The position numbers were made by a program, and so were the translations under genes. From assembly GCA_017562135.1 (NCBI GenBank), contig QEYB01000282.1, forward strand, positions 887,501-951,500: DNA of 64,000 nucleotides, in the 5' to 3' direction. This document shows positions 55,601 to 64,000 of the stretch, piece by piece. The DNA comes from Dipylidium caninum. Its lineage: Eukaryota; Platyhelminthes; Cestoda; Cyclophyllidea; Dipylidiidae. A model generated the notes under the pieces. The model saw nothing but the letters and a program-made list of their open reading frames with translations. It was not told the DNA's origin and searched no databases. Each line of letters begins with the position of its first letter. Position 1 is the stretch's first letter.

Positions 55601-57196
55601 TTTTCTTTTCCACCACAATTTTTCCCCTACGTGAGTTGATTACTGAGGTATGTGCCAAATCTGGATGTTTTGAGCACTTTACTTGTGACCGACACTTTTT
55701 TTAACTGTACTGTGTCCTCCTCTTCCTCAGTGGTTACGCCAATTCTAAAAGACATTTTTATTACCTCCCATGATTCTCCTCTCCTAAGCCTTCATCTCGT
55801 GTTGTGCTTCCACTTGACAAATCAAGGAACTTTCTCTCAGTCTCCTTTTTAACAAAATCATATTTCACTTGCAGCTACTTTGGTTGCACCTTAATTTTTA
55901 ATTAATAAAAATCCCGCAGCCAGGTCCTCTCTCTTCGAAAATCTGAAATGCATATTTGGTGCACGTATCATCCACCTAAATTTCGACTCCTTTTAAGGCC
56001 TCTTCCTCCTCCTATTTCCGAGTTTTTTCGTGCACACCTTACTTACGTGGGTATTTGCCTCACTTCCGCCCCTTAGCATGGCATTAAAGGGAGAATGTCT
56101 GGCTCCGCAAACCTCTCGCATTGTGTAAAGCCTGCATCTGTCTATTGTGTCGCTTTGAAGTGTTTTGAGACCTAGAATGTTTGCACACAAAATCTGCATT
56201 ATTTTCGAGGCAACCTTTACGTGTTGCCCCTCACCCAGCGGCAGAAAAAGTATGTCCTGTTTTTTTCTCCAGCTATTTGAATGAAAAATTATCCTTGCTT
56301 ATTTCACACTGCCTCCTCCGCTAATTCATTACAAGTGTTTACACAGTGCAGGAGTAGCTTATTAAATCATTAATGACATTTGGCTGCTTCGTGGAGGTGT
56401 AGACCTCTTTTCTAATATCTTCTTTCGTGGAGGTGTAGACCTCTTTTCTAATATCTTCTTTCCTACCTTCTGTCGCTCCACACGGTGGAATGTATTAAGA
56501 CCAGTTGAAATGCCTCGGTATCTCCACAGCCTTCAATGCGGACCTGAGGGGAGTCGCGTGTGAATGCACTCTCGGGTGCTTTCGAACGTTAGATTTTTTT
56601 CGATGAAATGAGAAGCGAGTGAGAGAGTGCTGAGGGGTGACATTAATCTCACCAGTCCATCGGAACGAGTCAGGTCGGATATACGAGGTAGTCCTCTAGT
56701 CTCCACTTTTAACTTCTCTGGCATGCAATTAAATCGAATAGTCTAATTTACAAGAGCAATTGATCTAATCACTGGGAGAAGCCATTCCATTAACCTTCCT
56801 TACCTCCCCGCCCTACGCTACCTTCGGGATTCTTCGGGATTCTTCTCTCGCCCTAATCGCGTGACTGTGGTTTAATTTGTTTTGTAGAAGTGTGCCCCAG
56901 ACTACGGAACCCCCATTTCCCTCCCCAAATTGGACGAACTTGGCACCGACGCGATTGACAATGAGCCGATCGAGGACAAGGAGAATATTCCCTGCCCGAA
57001 GATTTCCCCGCTCTGGCGATACGCTCTTGTCACCGGTGGCATCTCCGTCATGGTAGCCTTGTGCATTTCTCTAGCCTCCGATTTTGGAGTGCAGTTATTC
57101 TTACCGCTCCCATTTCGCAGCAGCCCTCTTTTCGTCAAGTGGGATAGCTACTGCTATCGCCCACTCCGATCCCTCCTGTTGGGAATTTTCCAATAG
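40439..57196 (+). CDS. FERM domain protein with C-terminal membrane segment (FRMD3/FRMD5-like)
   Basis: Exons: 40439-40558, 41089-41208, 41322-41364, 41432-41513, 42270-42367, 42895-43063, 43883-43973, 44042-44136, 45204-45264, 45342-45359, 46046-46137, 46427-46504, 48699-48764, 50783-51032, 51116-51239, 53379-53494, 56888-57196; 1932 nt, 643 residues, all 16 junctions in phase. The FERM domain covers about residues 24-360: F1 with EIEYFGLRYIS and HWMNPTKPVKSQLK, the link NPLIVSFRIKHYPPDPF, F2 with YLLFHQLHRDFLNGRLIAP, F3 with VHIGLTHEGVAEFLGG, and a FERM-adjacent stretch (HTFNFAGRCRSELVNS). A His/Gln-rich patch lies near 387-407. The last exon has a hydrophobic helix at about 586-606. FERM proteins tie membrane proteins to the cortex; the terminal helix argues for the FRMD3/5 group, but the subfamily is not certain. 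Exon 10 is an 18-nt microexon. Introns reach 3.4 kb and hold repeat copies B and C. Confidence 0.9.
46394..46413. repeat. (CT)n pyrimidine tract before a 3' splice site
   Basis: CTCTCT run ending about 13 nt before the acceptor of exon 46427-46504, so it may act as an extended polypyrimidine tract. Confidence 0.75.
46610..46677. repeat. Compound trinucleotide microsatellite
   Basis: (GCT)n-(GTT)n-(GGT)n-(GAT)n run inside an intron of the FERM gene. The overlapping open frames encode only poly-Val, poly-Gly, poly-Pro or poly-Thr and are not genes. Confidence 0.9.
51365..52430 (+). repeat. Dispersed repeat family, copy B
   Basis: Collinear with copy A (1203-2180) on the same strand. Landmarks: GTGGAAACTATGAAA (about 51371), TTGCGACTGAGA, CGTCTACTTTTCTTGGACGAG, CGTCTCGCCTCGCCTCG, the core GAGGAATTAAGGACGACG (about 51760-51777), the CA run at 51793-51811, CCCGACTGATTATTGCCTC, and a 3' part similar to the copy A end near TTTCCAA(T/C)CT. 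It lies in the 2.1-kb intron between exons 51239 and 53379 of the FERM gene. Confidence 0.78.
51793..51811. repeat. (CA)n microsatellite inside repeat copy B
   Basis: CA dinucleotide run just after the repeat core, matching the position of the AC run in copy A. Confidence 0.85.
54090..54960 (-). repeat. Dispersed repeat family, copy C (inverted)
   Basis: The reverse complement aligns with copies A and B: GTGGAAACTATTAAA, GCTGCGACTGAAAGAG, a TACTTTTCTTGTACGAGTTCA stretch, CATCACCGGTCCATGTTG (copy B has CATCACCGGTCCGTGTTG), GTGGAATTAAGGGCGACGACTGTGGAATCC, and AAATAACTTTCCTACAAT. The middle is closest to copy B. It lies in the 3.4-kb intron between exons 53494 and 56888 of the FERM gene. Confidence 0.75.
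56389..56460 (+). repeat. 36-bp tandem duplication
   Basis: Two perfect head-to-tail copies (56389-56424 and 56425-56460), beginning TCGTGGAGGTGTAGACC and ending ATATCTTCTT, in the last intron of the FERM gene. Identity suggests a very recent event or an assembly artefact. Confidence 0.9.
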
Positions 57197-57543
57197 CGCT
57201 CCGCCTCCACCCTCAAAACAACCACCATTAACTTTTTTCTTTTTTTGTGTCGCCACTTTTCCTTTGCCTACTGGTATTGCCCGTCACCCTACTTAACCAT
57301 GCAACCTCCACAGACGTACCGTTAATGATTCTAATTCCTACGTCCAAATCTCTTCGCACTTTTCGGTCAAACATTTCGGGTGCATTTTTCTTTCCTCTCA
57401 TTTCCCACCTTTTCCATCTGAATCTTGTGCACAGTACACACGAGTAGTGACATCACCAATGTTCGTACATGTCTAAATCTTGAAACCTAGGACAAGTAGA
57501 GTTCTACTCGAATCACTGGCACTTACTTTTGTATGCTCACAGG

Positions 57544-57588
57544 CGAAAAACATTCCAAAAGACTCGACTCCAAAACAGTCTCACCGTG
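57544..57588 (+). other. Possible orphan 45-nt exon
   Basis: Flanked by TATGCTCACAG and GTAAGC, this reads AKNIPKDSTPKQSHR in one open frame with phase 0 at both ends. No partner exon is established; the tentative plus-strand terminal exon at 59279-59386 is also phase 0. Could equally be a chance match. Confidence 0.25.
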
Positions 57589-57934
57589 TAAGCAATCTAC
57601 TTCTTTTACCATTCTAACAATACCGGAAAAGATAATCCCAAGTACGCACCCCATAGGGAGACGAAAGGGGTAAAAAAACCCGTCTGGCCACAATTAATAC
57701 CTAAAAATCGCACAAAACCGGCATATTTCGATCTCAAAATTCAAGCCAAAAGCATCAGAAGAGTGGTTATCTGGCAGAAACTATTTTTTTGACCCATGCA
57801 CATCTAAAGATTAGCTGGGCCTCGTCGATCAACCTATCCATATAGGCGAAATAACGTAAACCGCATCCGATATTTCAGTCCAGTTTGCATGGCTTCAGTA
57901 TAAAAAATACATTTTTTTCGATAAAAAGAGCAAA

Positions 57935-58105
57935 ATGCATTCAACAACAAAAACCCACTCATTAGTCATAGCGGTTTCTCAAAATGCCAACAGATTCAAG
58001 GTTATTAACCTAAGAAATGATGTCCAAGTTACGAACTGTGCCGTTAATATACCAGTGACACCAGAAACATATTCGCAAAAAGTAGAAATCTGTCCTGGTT
58101 ATTGA
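57935..58105 (+). CDS. Small open reading frame, unknown
   Basis: ATG to TGA, 56 residues, beginning MHSTTKTHSLVIAVSQNAN and ending QKVEICPGY. Composition looks protein-like rather than random, but I recognise no domain, there are no obvious regulatory signals, and the A-rich surroundings contain many stops. It may be a remnant of a decayed element. Confidence 0.2.
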   Translation: MHSTTKTHSLVIAVSQNANRFKVINLRNDVQVTNCAVNIPVTPETYSQKVEICPGY

Positions 58106-58625
58106 AACAAAAATAGTGAACGAAAGAGGATACAAGCCGTAAAAATGAACTTCACAATTTGAACGAGGTAGGTACCTCTACTCATGATAAGGATCAAAAC
58201 AGTCATGCTGGAATCGGAAAGAACACCCTGTAATGATCGATGAACCCCAAAGTCAGTGAATTAGCGAAAGTATGCCCCTAACCATAGTAGTAAACGTCAG
58301 CAAACAACTAAAATTAAAGTGGCTGAGGTCAAATAACAAAAAGAAGGCGAACTAAAAGGTGTTCTGCTAATACCTATCTCAGAAAGAAGGGACAGTGCGG
58401 TACGATTAAAAGGTCCAAATAAAAAGACAATATGCAAAACATTGTTGGCCAAAAAGTACATATGCCAGCGAATCCACGTCGTACTTGAAAAATCCGATTA
58501 CAAGAAATCCGTTTTTCAAAAAGTCTGCAGAACTAACTGGTGTGAAAATAATGGAAGCGGCAAAACAAAATTACCGAAGTTAGATGTACAAAACTCAAGC
58601 ACTCAAAGGGTGATGTAAATGTACA

Positions 58626-59238
58626 CTAGGTTGGTGAATCACTAGGTTCTTTCGGGTAAATGGGTTTCCCACGTTCAGAAACAGCATAATTGTAATTTAC
58701 TGGAGGCGAAGACAAGATTTCATCAAGCCGTTGTTCTAGGTTTTCTCGAGTTACCATCGACTTATTGTAGGCCTAAAGGAGAAAGAGACCACAATTTAAA
58801 AAACCAGTATGACATTCATAGATGACATAGTAAAGGAGTAAAGACTAGCCTTCATGGAGAGCAGCTTCTCTTTTAGCAGCTTGATGCGTTGAATCTCGTT
58901 CTGATCATATTCTTCACATCTCTTTTGGCTTTCAGCAATTTTTTCGTTGAAATGTTTAACATAATAAAATTCGCGCTTCTCTTTTGTCTCCTTATTCCAC
59001 TTTTCATTTATAGCGAGTAACTGTTCGTCGAAAGCTCTTTCGAGCGCATCATTCGATGTCTGACCGTTGGTCTCATTTCCTGCGAAAGTGTAACTTAAGG
59101 CATCTCTACTCCATCAATTTTAAGACCATCTTTACTTGATTGCTGCCATCTGACGTTTGTACTCGGGCCACCATTTGCTCACAAGCTCAGCTTCAACAGG
59201 ATCACAGACCCGAGGCCCACTAACGCGCAGTAACTTAC
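58626..59238 (-). CDS. MRPS26: Mitochondrial small ribosomal subunit protein mS26, 5' end missing
   Basis: Metazoan-specific protein of the mitochondrial ribosome small subunit. Last exon 58772-58626: the segment MVTRENLEQRLDEIL, then VNYNYAVSERGKPIYP, matches the family's C-terminal [29 protein letters not shown]. The middle exon (about 59079-58849) encodes a charged helix (EKWNKETKEKREFYYVK, then KRCEEYDQNEIQRIKLL). An upstream exon (59238-59136) reads GKLLRVSGPRVCDPVEAELV, aligned with the family's PAVDPAEF block. The last intron appears to use a GC donor (AAG|GCTAGT). The junction between the upstream and middle exons does not resolve cleanly in phase, and the start codon was not found. 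Confidence 0.75.
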
Positions 59239-59278
59239 CTATACCAAGATAGAATTTAGAGCAGAAACCAACTCTTAG

Positions 59279-59386
59279 CGGGAGGGAAAATCCGTGGATT
59301 TTTGCGGGAAGACCGGTGTTCCCACATTCCGCATCAAGGCCGCTCTTACGGAAGCCATCAATGAGCAGGCCAAAAGCACACCCTAG
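59279..59386 (+). CDS. Tentative plus-strand terminal exon, unknown gene
   Basis: After an acceptor-like ACTCTTAG, one frame reads REGKSVDFCGKTGVPTFR, then IKAALTEAINEQAKSTP and TAG. An AATAAA follows at 59454. It looks like coding sequence and lies antisense to the region where MRPS26 should start. I do not recognise the family, and upstream exons are unknown. Confidence 0.28.
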   Translation, partial: REGKSVDFCGKTGVPTFRIKAALTEAINEQAKSTP

Positions 59387-59806
59387 TTAGCGAACCACGC
59401 TTGACCTTGGGCAGATTATATTTTACGGAATGTGATATAATATAACTATATTGAATAAATGTGTATGTTAATACCTTACCTTATTAGTTCCGCCTATCTT
59501 TACATTTAATGGTATTGCTGTTTGCCTAGCCTGACTGCTTTTGGATTTTGCTCCGTTTCATATTTCGTACTGCATTATTGAACAAATACGAATTTCGTTA
59601 CTAATACACGCTAGTCCAGACACTAACCTGGCTGTTTTCTTATCATGCATTTAGAAACGCCGCCGAGTACAAAATTTTGGATCTTAATAGGGAAATATAT
59701 TGTCCTAAATTAAATGCGATGTATTCCTCATCAAATGCAAAATGCACTTTCCATAATATATATAATAAGGGTCATCGCTCAGCACAGTGTATCGTCTCCA
59801 TTAACG

Positions 59807-60004
59807 ATGCTAAAATCGAGAACCTCTAAGGAAACTCAGCCAGACCATCCTCCACCACATTGCCATCCGTCCAAACACCTACGCCGCGTCCCTAATATTT
59901 CATTGTTTCTGTCACCAGCGAAGTTGACTCTTCAGTTAACGCCCACATTCTTAGAAGTCGAACATGCCCCTCGGAGCTTCCCTTTGGATCAGAATGCCAA
60001 ATAA
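59807..60004 (+). CDS. Small open reading frame, unknown
   Basis: 65 codons from ATG 59807: basic start (MLKSRTSKETQ), a His/Pro-rich stretch, then SLFLSPAKLTLQLTPTFLEV and a polar end. No family recognised, no splice partners seen. It overlaps no established gene, but could be chance. Confidence 0.2.
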   Translation: MLKSRTSKETQPDHPPPHCHPSKHLRRVPNISLFLSPAKLTLQLTPTFLEVEHAPRSFPLDQNAK

Positions 60005-60088
60005 TTCAGACAAAGTGCTTTATTAATCTGTGAAAATAAGTGAGGTACAACCAAGTAATCTTTTCCTGTACATTAATACAGCAGGCTA

Positions 60089-62653
60089 TCAATTAAGCAA
60101 GTTTCTTCTATAACGACGCCATCGTTTCGAATGAATCCGAGATCCGAATAGGGTAGAGACAGTAGAAGATTCAACGCCTTCATTCACGCTGCAATTACTA
60201 TTTCGCTCTCCCGCATATTCCAGCTCATTTATGGTGGTTGTCGCATTCATACCATCGTTCACTGTATTAAAATTGGGTTCTGCGGTAATTGGCTCGGTTA
60301 AAGTGGAATTTCTGTGATGAAATTGGTTTCGCTTCGGTAGAACGGAAGGATGCGGAGGATCAGTTATGTGCTCCTCGATGAACGCGTTTACCCGGTCTGG
60401 GTCCTCCAGCATCCCCATGTGGCCAGCCTCCGGGAGTCGGCGTAATCTTGCACAGCTGAGAGTCTGAAGTTTAAGCCCCAGCCTCGATTATGCTCTATCA
60501 CTACGTTATTTGATAGGCCCACGTTAATCGTCCAAGTAACTGGACTGACCTTCATTGAATAAACTCGTGTTACGCGAAGCACACACGCAGTCCTAGTGAT
60601 AATGCATGCTGTTGCCAGTTAGAAGGCTTCTCACTCATTTAAAAGAGTCTAACCACAAATAGAGCTGAAGTAGAGGAACTTTGTGAAGATTTAATTAAAG
60701 CTTTTATAGTTATGCGTCGAGAGCAAATCCGATGCCGTTACTTGTTGTCATTATTAGCGACATTGTAACCAACGAGTTTCGTGTAAGCCCTGAACGAACA
60801 GAGCACTCAGACTTGATTATGAAGAATTCACAGTCAATGACTGTGGCAATATCATTCCAATGGAATGAGGCATAAAAAATAGGCGAGCTTGAGAAATAGG
60901 AGAGAAAAGTTGATAAAGTGGCACTTACGAAAAGTGTCTCTTCTTCCTCTTCTTCAGAGACGAGTCGGTCGTGACGACCGCAAATAAGGAGGACAGGGAT
61001 TCGCAGGCGACTGTAGAAGCGTCGGTCGCCTTCTGGCCATCTCTGTCCGGCCATCGTGGCCCACAGTGTGTAAGCGTTGAACTGAAAGGCTGCTCTTTCA
61101 TTCAGATCACTTGAGCTTGGGTGAAACTCGGACTGGGAGTTTGAACCACCCAAAGAATCTCGCTCTGAGAAACCAATCTATGATTTAATTTACAATATAC
61201 TTTCAGAGCTTGCCTGAGGTTCCATTTTATCACACCTTTGTCATTTTGTGTCAAATTGCGTTTTCTGTGTTTACGCCCTCCCCGCGTCTGGTTTACCGTT
61301 TTAAAAAAGGTAACTACACCAAATATGATTCATTTAAACTGATAAGTTCTTGAGTTAGGATAGATGGGGCTCCAGTGATGACAGATGGTAAGAAAAAGAT
61401 AACAAAGACTCCACAGGTAGTCTTTCCACAAACGTGCAATTAATAGGCGTAACTATTGGCAACGTCAACCAATTGCGGAGGTACCAAGAAAGTGACAAAG
61501 GACTGGGTTTCCTTAGTTGTGCGGGTGAATAATCACAAGACAGCTAGAATTGGCATCAAAGTGCAAAACTGTTTAAAAGTAACAAAAATATGGAACGACA
61601 CAAAATGGCATCGACCCCGGTCTAATGCAGTGTGAAACTTAAAGCCAAGAAAACCACCTCCAACCACTCATCCACCTCTTTCTGTGTGAAGTTACGGGAA
61701 TGAGCAAGAGAATGCATGAAATGTGAGAAGCGCTTTCACTAGGTGAATGTATCGTACCACAAATGATCTTTTACGGAAAATGAGATTACAAATCGTTCTA
61801 CTTCGCCTTCTCATCCTCCAAGAAAAGCACCAGTTAAGCCAAACCAACTGGCAGCGCAAGAATGCAAACACAAGTTAGCATTAGTTGCTACGACAACAAT
61901 CTTCACCTTAAAGTCAAGTGGAAAGCTATAATTAAGAGAATGATACAAGTAAAATGAGTGAGGTGGTTTCTTCAATATTCAGGTTTATTGAAAATATGAC
62001 AGGTAGAGTAAAATTATGAAGACCACGTTAAAAAGCAGAATTTATGTCTGGCTGTTCAATAATTTCCGTGGCATCCCCGTTTTTGCTCATTAACTCGGAT
62101 ATAAAAATAATTAAGAAGCATGAGACGATGGTTCATCTACGTTTGTCTTTAGGAAGAGAAGCAAAAATATTGACCTTGAAGTGCCATAATTGATACCACC
62201 AGATGATGTTCTCTAGATGAAAAATACACATCAACTGTTCTCAACCTAAATGACACCCAGTGGAGAAATCAGAGTTCTAGTTTCGTGGCTGTAAAATTCT
62301 CTCAACGTTTGTAATTAAGTTAAGGCCTCGTTCTAGTGCCATGTTAGGACACTCAGAAGGAGGCTAAAGATACTACAAAATATTGAAAGAGACACCATTT
62401 GAAACTTCCAGAACCGAAATTATCCTCAATTTAACAAAAAAAGGGTATTAGTCTAATAACGGTGATTAGGAGAAGGAGAACCGACCTCTGAAACCCGAGT
62501 CTAATGCAAGGAGTGAGAAGAGAGAGGAAGGCGGCCGGTAGCATAAAGATGCTGCATTCGTGTTCCAGAGGCACAGGGGCACCGCCACTGATGAGTACCA
62601 GTCGTTGCACAGCGTCACTTCGACACTCCGCCAGTCGGACCGCCAGCGAGGTC
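60089..62653 (-). CDS. ABHD8: ABHD8-like alpha/beta hydrolase, 5' part missing
   Basis: Three exons are readable: 62653-about 62482 (TSLAVRLAECRSDAVQRLVL, ISGGAPVPLEHECSIFMLP), 61162-60929 (TLWATMAGQRWPEGDRRFYS, IPVLLICGRHDRLVSEEEE) and 60455-60089 (LRRLPEAGHMGMLEDPDRV, then a long polar tail). They correspond to ABHD8: the INGGGPTALEP-like strand, the QYWPEGD-like segment, the Asp-bearing GRHDRLV loop and the His-bearing EAGHMGML. The exon starting TSLAVRLA should follow directly after the nucleophile elbow (Gly-x-Ser-x-Gly), which I could not find to the right, so the N-terminal exons probably lie beyond 64000. Phases at the two visible introns are ambiguous; a small extra exon or an indel near 60455-60929 is possible. 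Substrate unknown. Confidence 0.8.
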
Positions 62654-64000
62654 CTTGATAATGCAAAGATAGGAAAAGATTTTTGAGAAATGATTACGAA
62701 ACACGGAGAAGCAATCAGTTTGTGTGTTGGAGACAATTATCAACAAATTTTATAACAGTGATATCCTCCAAATGTCACTTTGCTAACTATACACCGTCAT
62801 AATTGAGCGTATAGCAGAATACTTTGAATTAATAAATTGTTAATTTGCAAGGGATAAAAGAAATGGCTCAAGACAATTCATAGTCGTCGCAACGAAGACT
62901 GCACACAAACATTTTCGATCTCCCATAACAGACGCATATGGAATCCCGTGGACTAGGTGAAAATGATTATGTCATCAGATTATTTCAAACATTCCATTTA
63001 TGAGCACACAAAAATGGGTAATAGTTAATGCAAGAGACAACACTGGCAAAACGTGGAAAATCCCCAAGAGTAGGATTTGTGCAACTGAAATAATTGAAAA
63101 GAATATAGTCTACTAGCGCCCTACTGTGACATCTGAAGTGAGAGAAAAAAAGTGTGAAGTACAATACACCTTTTTAGGGCTTTAAATGAAAGGTTTGAGG
63201 TAAATAACCGAAATACTTAGAGTATGGATCTTTGGAACTTTGATAAACATACTAATTTACCGGAGGAGTAAATCAACTGATGGAAACGTAGAGTTGAGAA
63301 GGATTTAATCTAATTCACCTATAGCAAAAGATACCATTAATTACAGCAAGTTCCGACAGTAAATTTATCTCGGTTCTAGGGCCTTGAAACCCTCGATGAA
63401 TTAAGAAAGCGGGGCATACCGAGGACACGGATTATTCTTGAGGCTAGAAAATGATTGTGATAATTTGCACGTGTGAACTCGTAAAATTAAGGTATCGCAA
63501 TTAACCAGCACTTAGAACTCAATAAAGAATAAAGATCGACTGCCCTTGAACCGATTTTCCTGCTCTAACGATCGGTCTTCCCTTTTTTCTCAACTACATT
63601 TTATCACTCGCCGAAGTTATTTCACATTTTACTAATTAAACACAACTATGTGAAAATATGTTAGAAGGTCAGTTAGAGAGACTGAGAAAGGTCAGTCTTA
63701 CGTTGAGACAAAGTATTACATCAATTTCATGCCGAATGAGTTTTAGCCGTTTTAAGTACGATCGTGACGCTGAAGACGACAGTGGAGGTCATTCAGCATA
63801 ACCCATACACTCACCATCAGATAACTGTACTTTTCACGGGTCACCAAGGTGTCTAGATAGAAACCTTGAGGCTTAAGCAAATAAGACCATCTACTAAGTA
63901 ATACATTTCATTAGCATTAACCAGTGGTTACAAAGAAATGATATAACCTTCTAAAATGAAAGGAAATAAAGCTTCCACAGTACAACAACGCTTTAAAGTA
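62654..64000. other. Right edge, probably ABHD8 intron
   Basis: AT-rich sequence without a recognisable exon on either strand. If the gene is intact, the exon with the serine nucleophile elbow lies further right. Confidence 0.4.

Larger units (their letters stand above)
57197..58625. other. Convergent intergenic region FERM gene/MRPS26, A-rich
   Basis: About 1.4 kb. From about 57540 the top strand becomes clearly adenine-rich. It contains a 45-nt segment with ideal splice borders (57544-57588) and a 56-codon open frame (57935-58105), both listed as tentative. No known family recognised. Confidence 0.45.

Overview
This is a eukaryotic nuclear window. It holds split protein-coding genes with GT-AG introns (two probable GC-AG introns), AATAAA-type poly(A) signals, microsatellites and a dispersed repeat family; I saw no bacterial operon or ribosome-binding-site logic. 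The gene set (cilia protein CFAP58, bromodomain-PHD protein BRPF, a FERM protein, CIP2A) is metazoan. Introns as short as 31-75 nt alternate with introns of 1-3.4 kb, and coding density is moderate. My best guess is a parasitic flatworm, possibly a cestode; this is an inference from overall gene style, not a proven assignment.

Layout. 1-5.2 kb: gene-poor arm with a long (CCTT)n microsatellite and copy A of a ~1 kb dispersed repeat. 5.2-8.2 kb: two nearly identical RPL23 (uL14) genes in tandem, plus strand. 8.4-12.6 kb: CFAP58, minus strand. 13.5-20.0 kb: BMS1, plus strand, head to head with CFAP58. 20.2-20.9 kb: SMIM14, minus. 24.1-29.5 kb: a CIP2A homologue, plus. 30.5-31.9 kb: beta-tubulin, minus. 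33.4-33.8 kb: RPS15A (uS8), plus. 34.4-39.2 kb: a BRPF-type reader, minus. 40.4-57.2 kb: a 17-exon FERM protein with a C-terminal membrane segment, plus; repeat copies B and C lie in its introns in opposite orientations. 58.6-59.2 kb: MRPS26 (mS26), minus. 60.1-62.7 kb: the 3' part of an ABHD8-like hydrolase, minus, running toward or beyond the right edge.

The genes are unrelated housekeeping, ciliary and chromatin genes, not a pathway cluster. From RPL23 to MRPS26, strands alternate strictly, so every gene pair is divergent or convergent. I rebuilt full exon sets with consistent phase for both RPL23 copies (140 aa each), SMIM14 (101 aa), CIP2A (884 aa), beta-tubulin (443 aa), RPS15A (130 aa), BRPF (1247 aa) and the FERM protein (643 aa). 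CFAP58 and BMS1 each contain reading-frame breaks that look like single-base indels.

Most notable: (i) the RPL23 pair is homogenised from exon 2 to just past the stop but has unrelated 5' ends; (ii) a three-copy, undescribed repeat family has two inverted copies flanking a single exon; (iii) beta-tubulin carries Tyr200; (iv) all clear frameshifts fall in one divergent gene pair. I found no dedicated novel multi-gene system.
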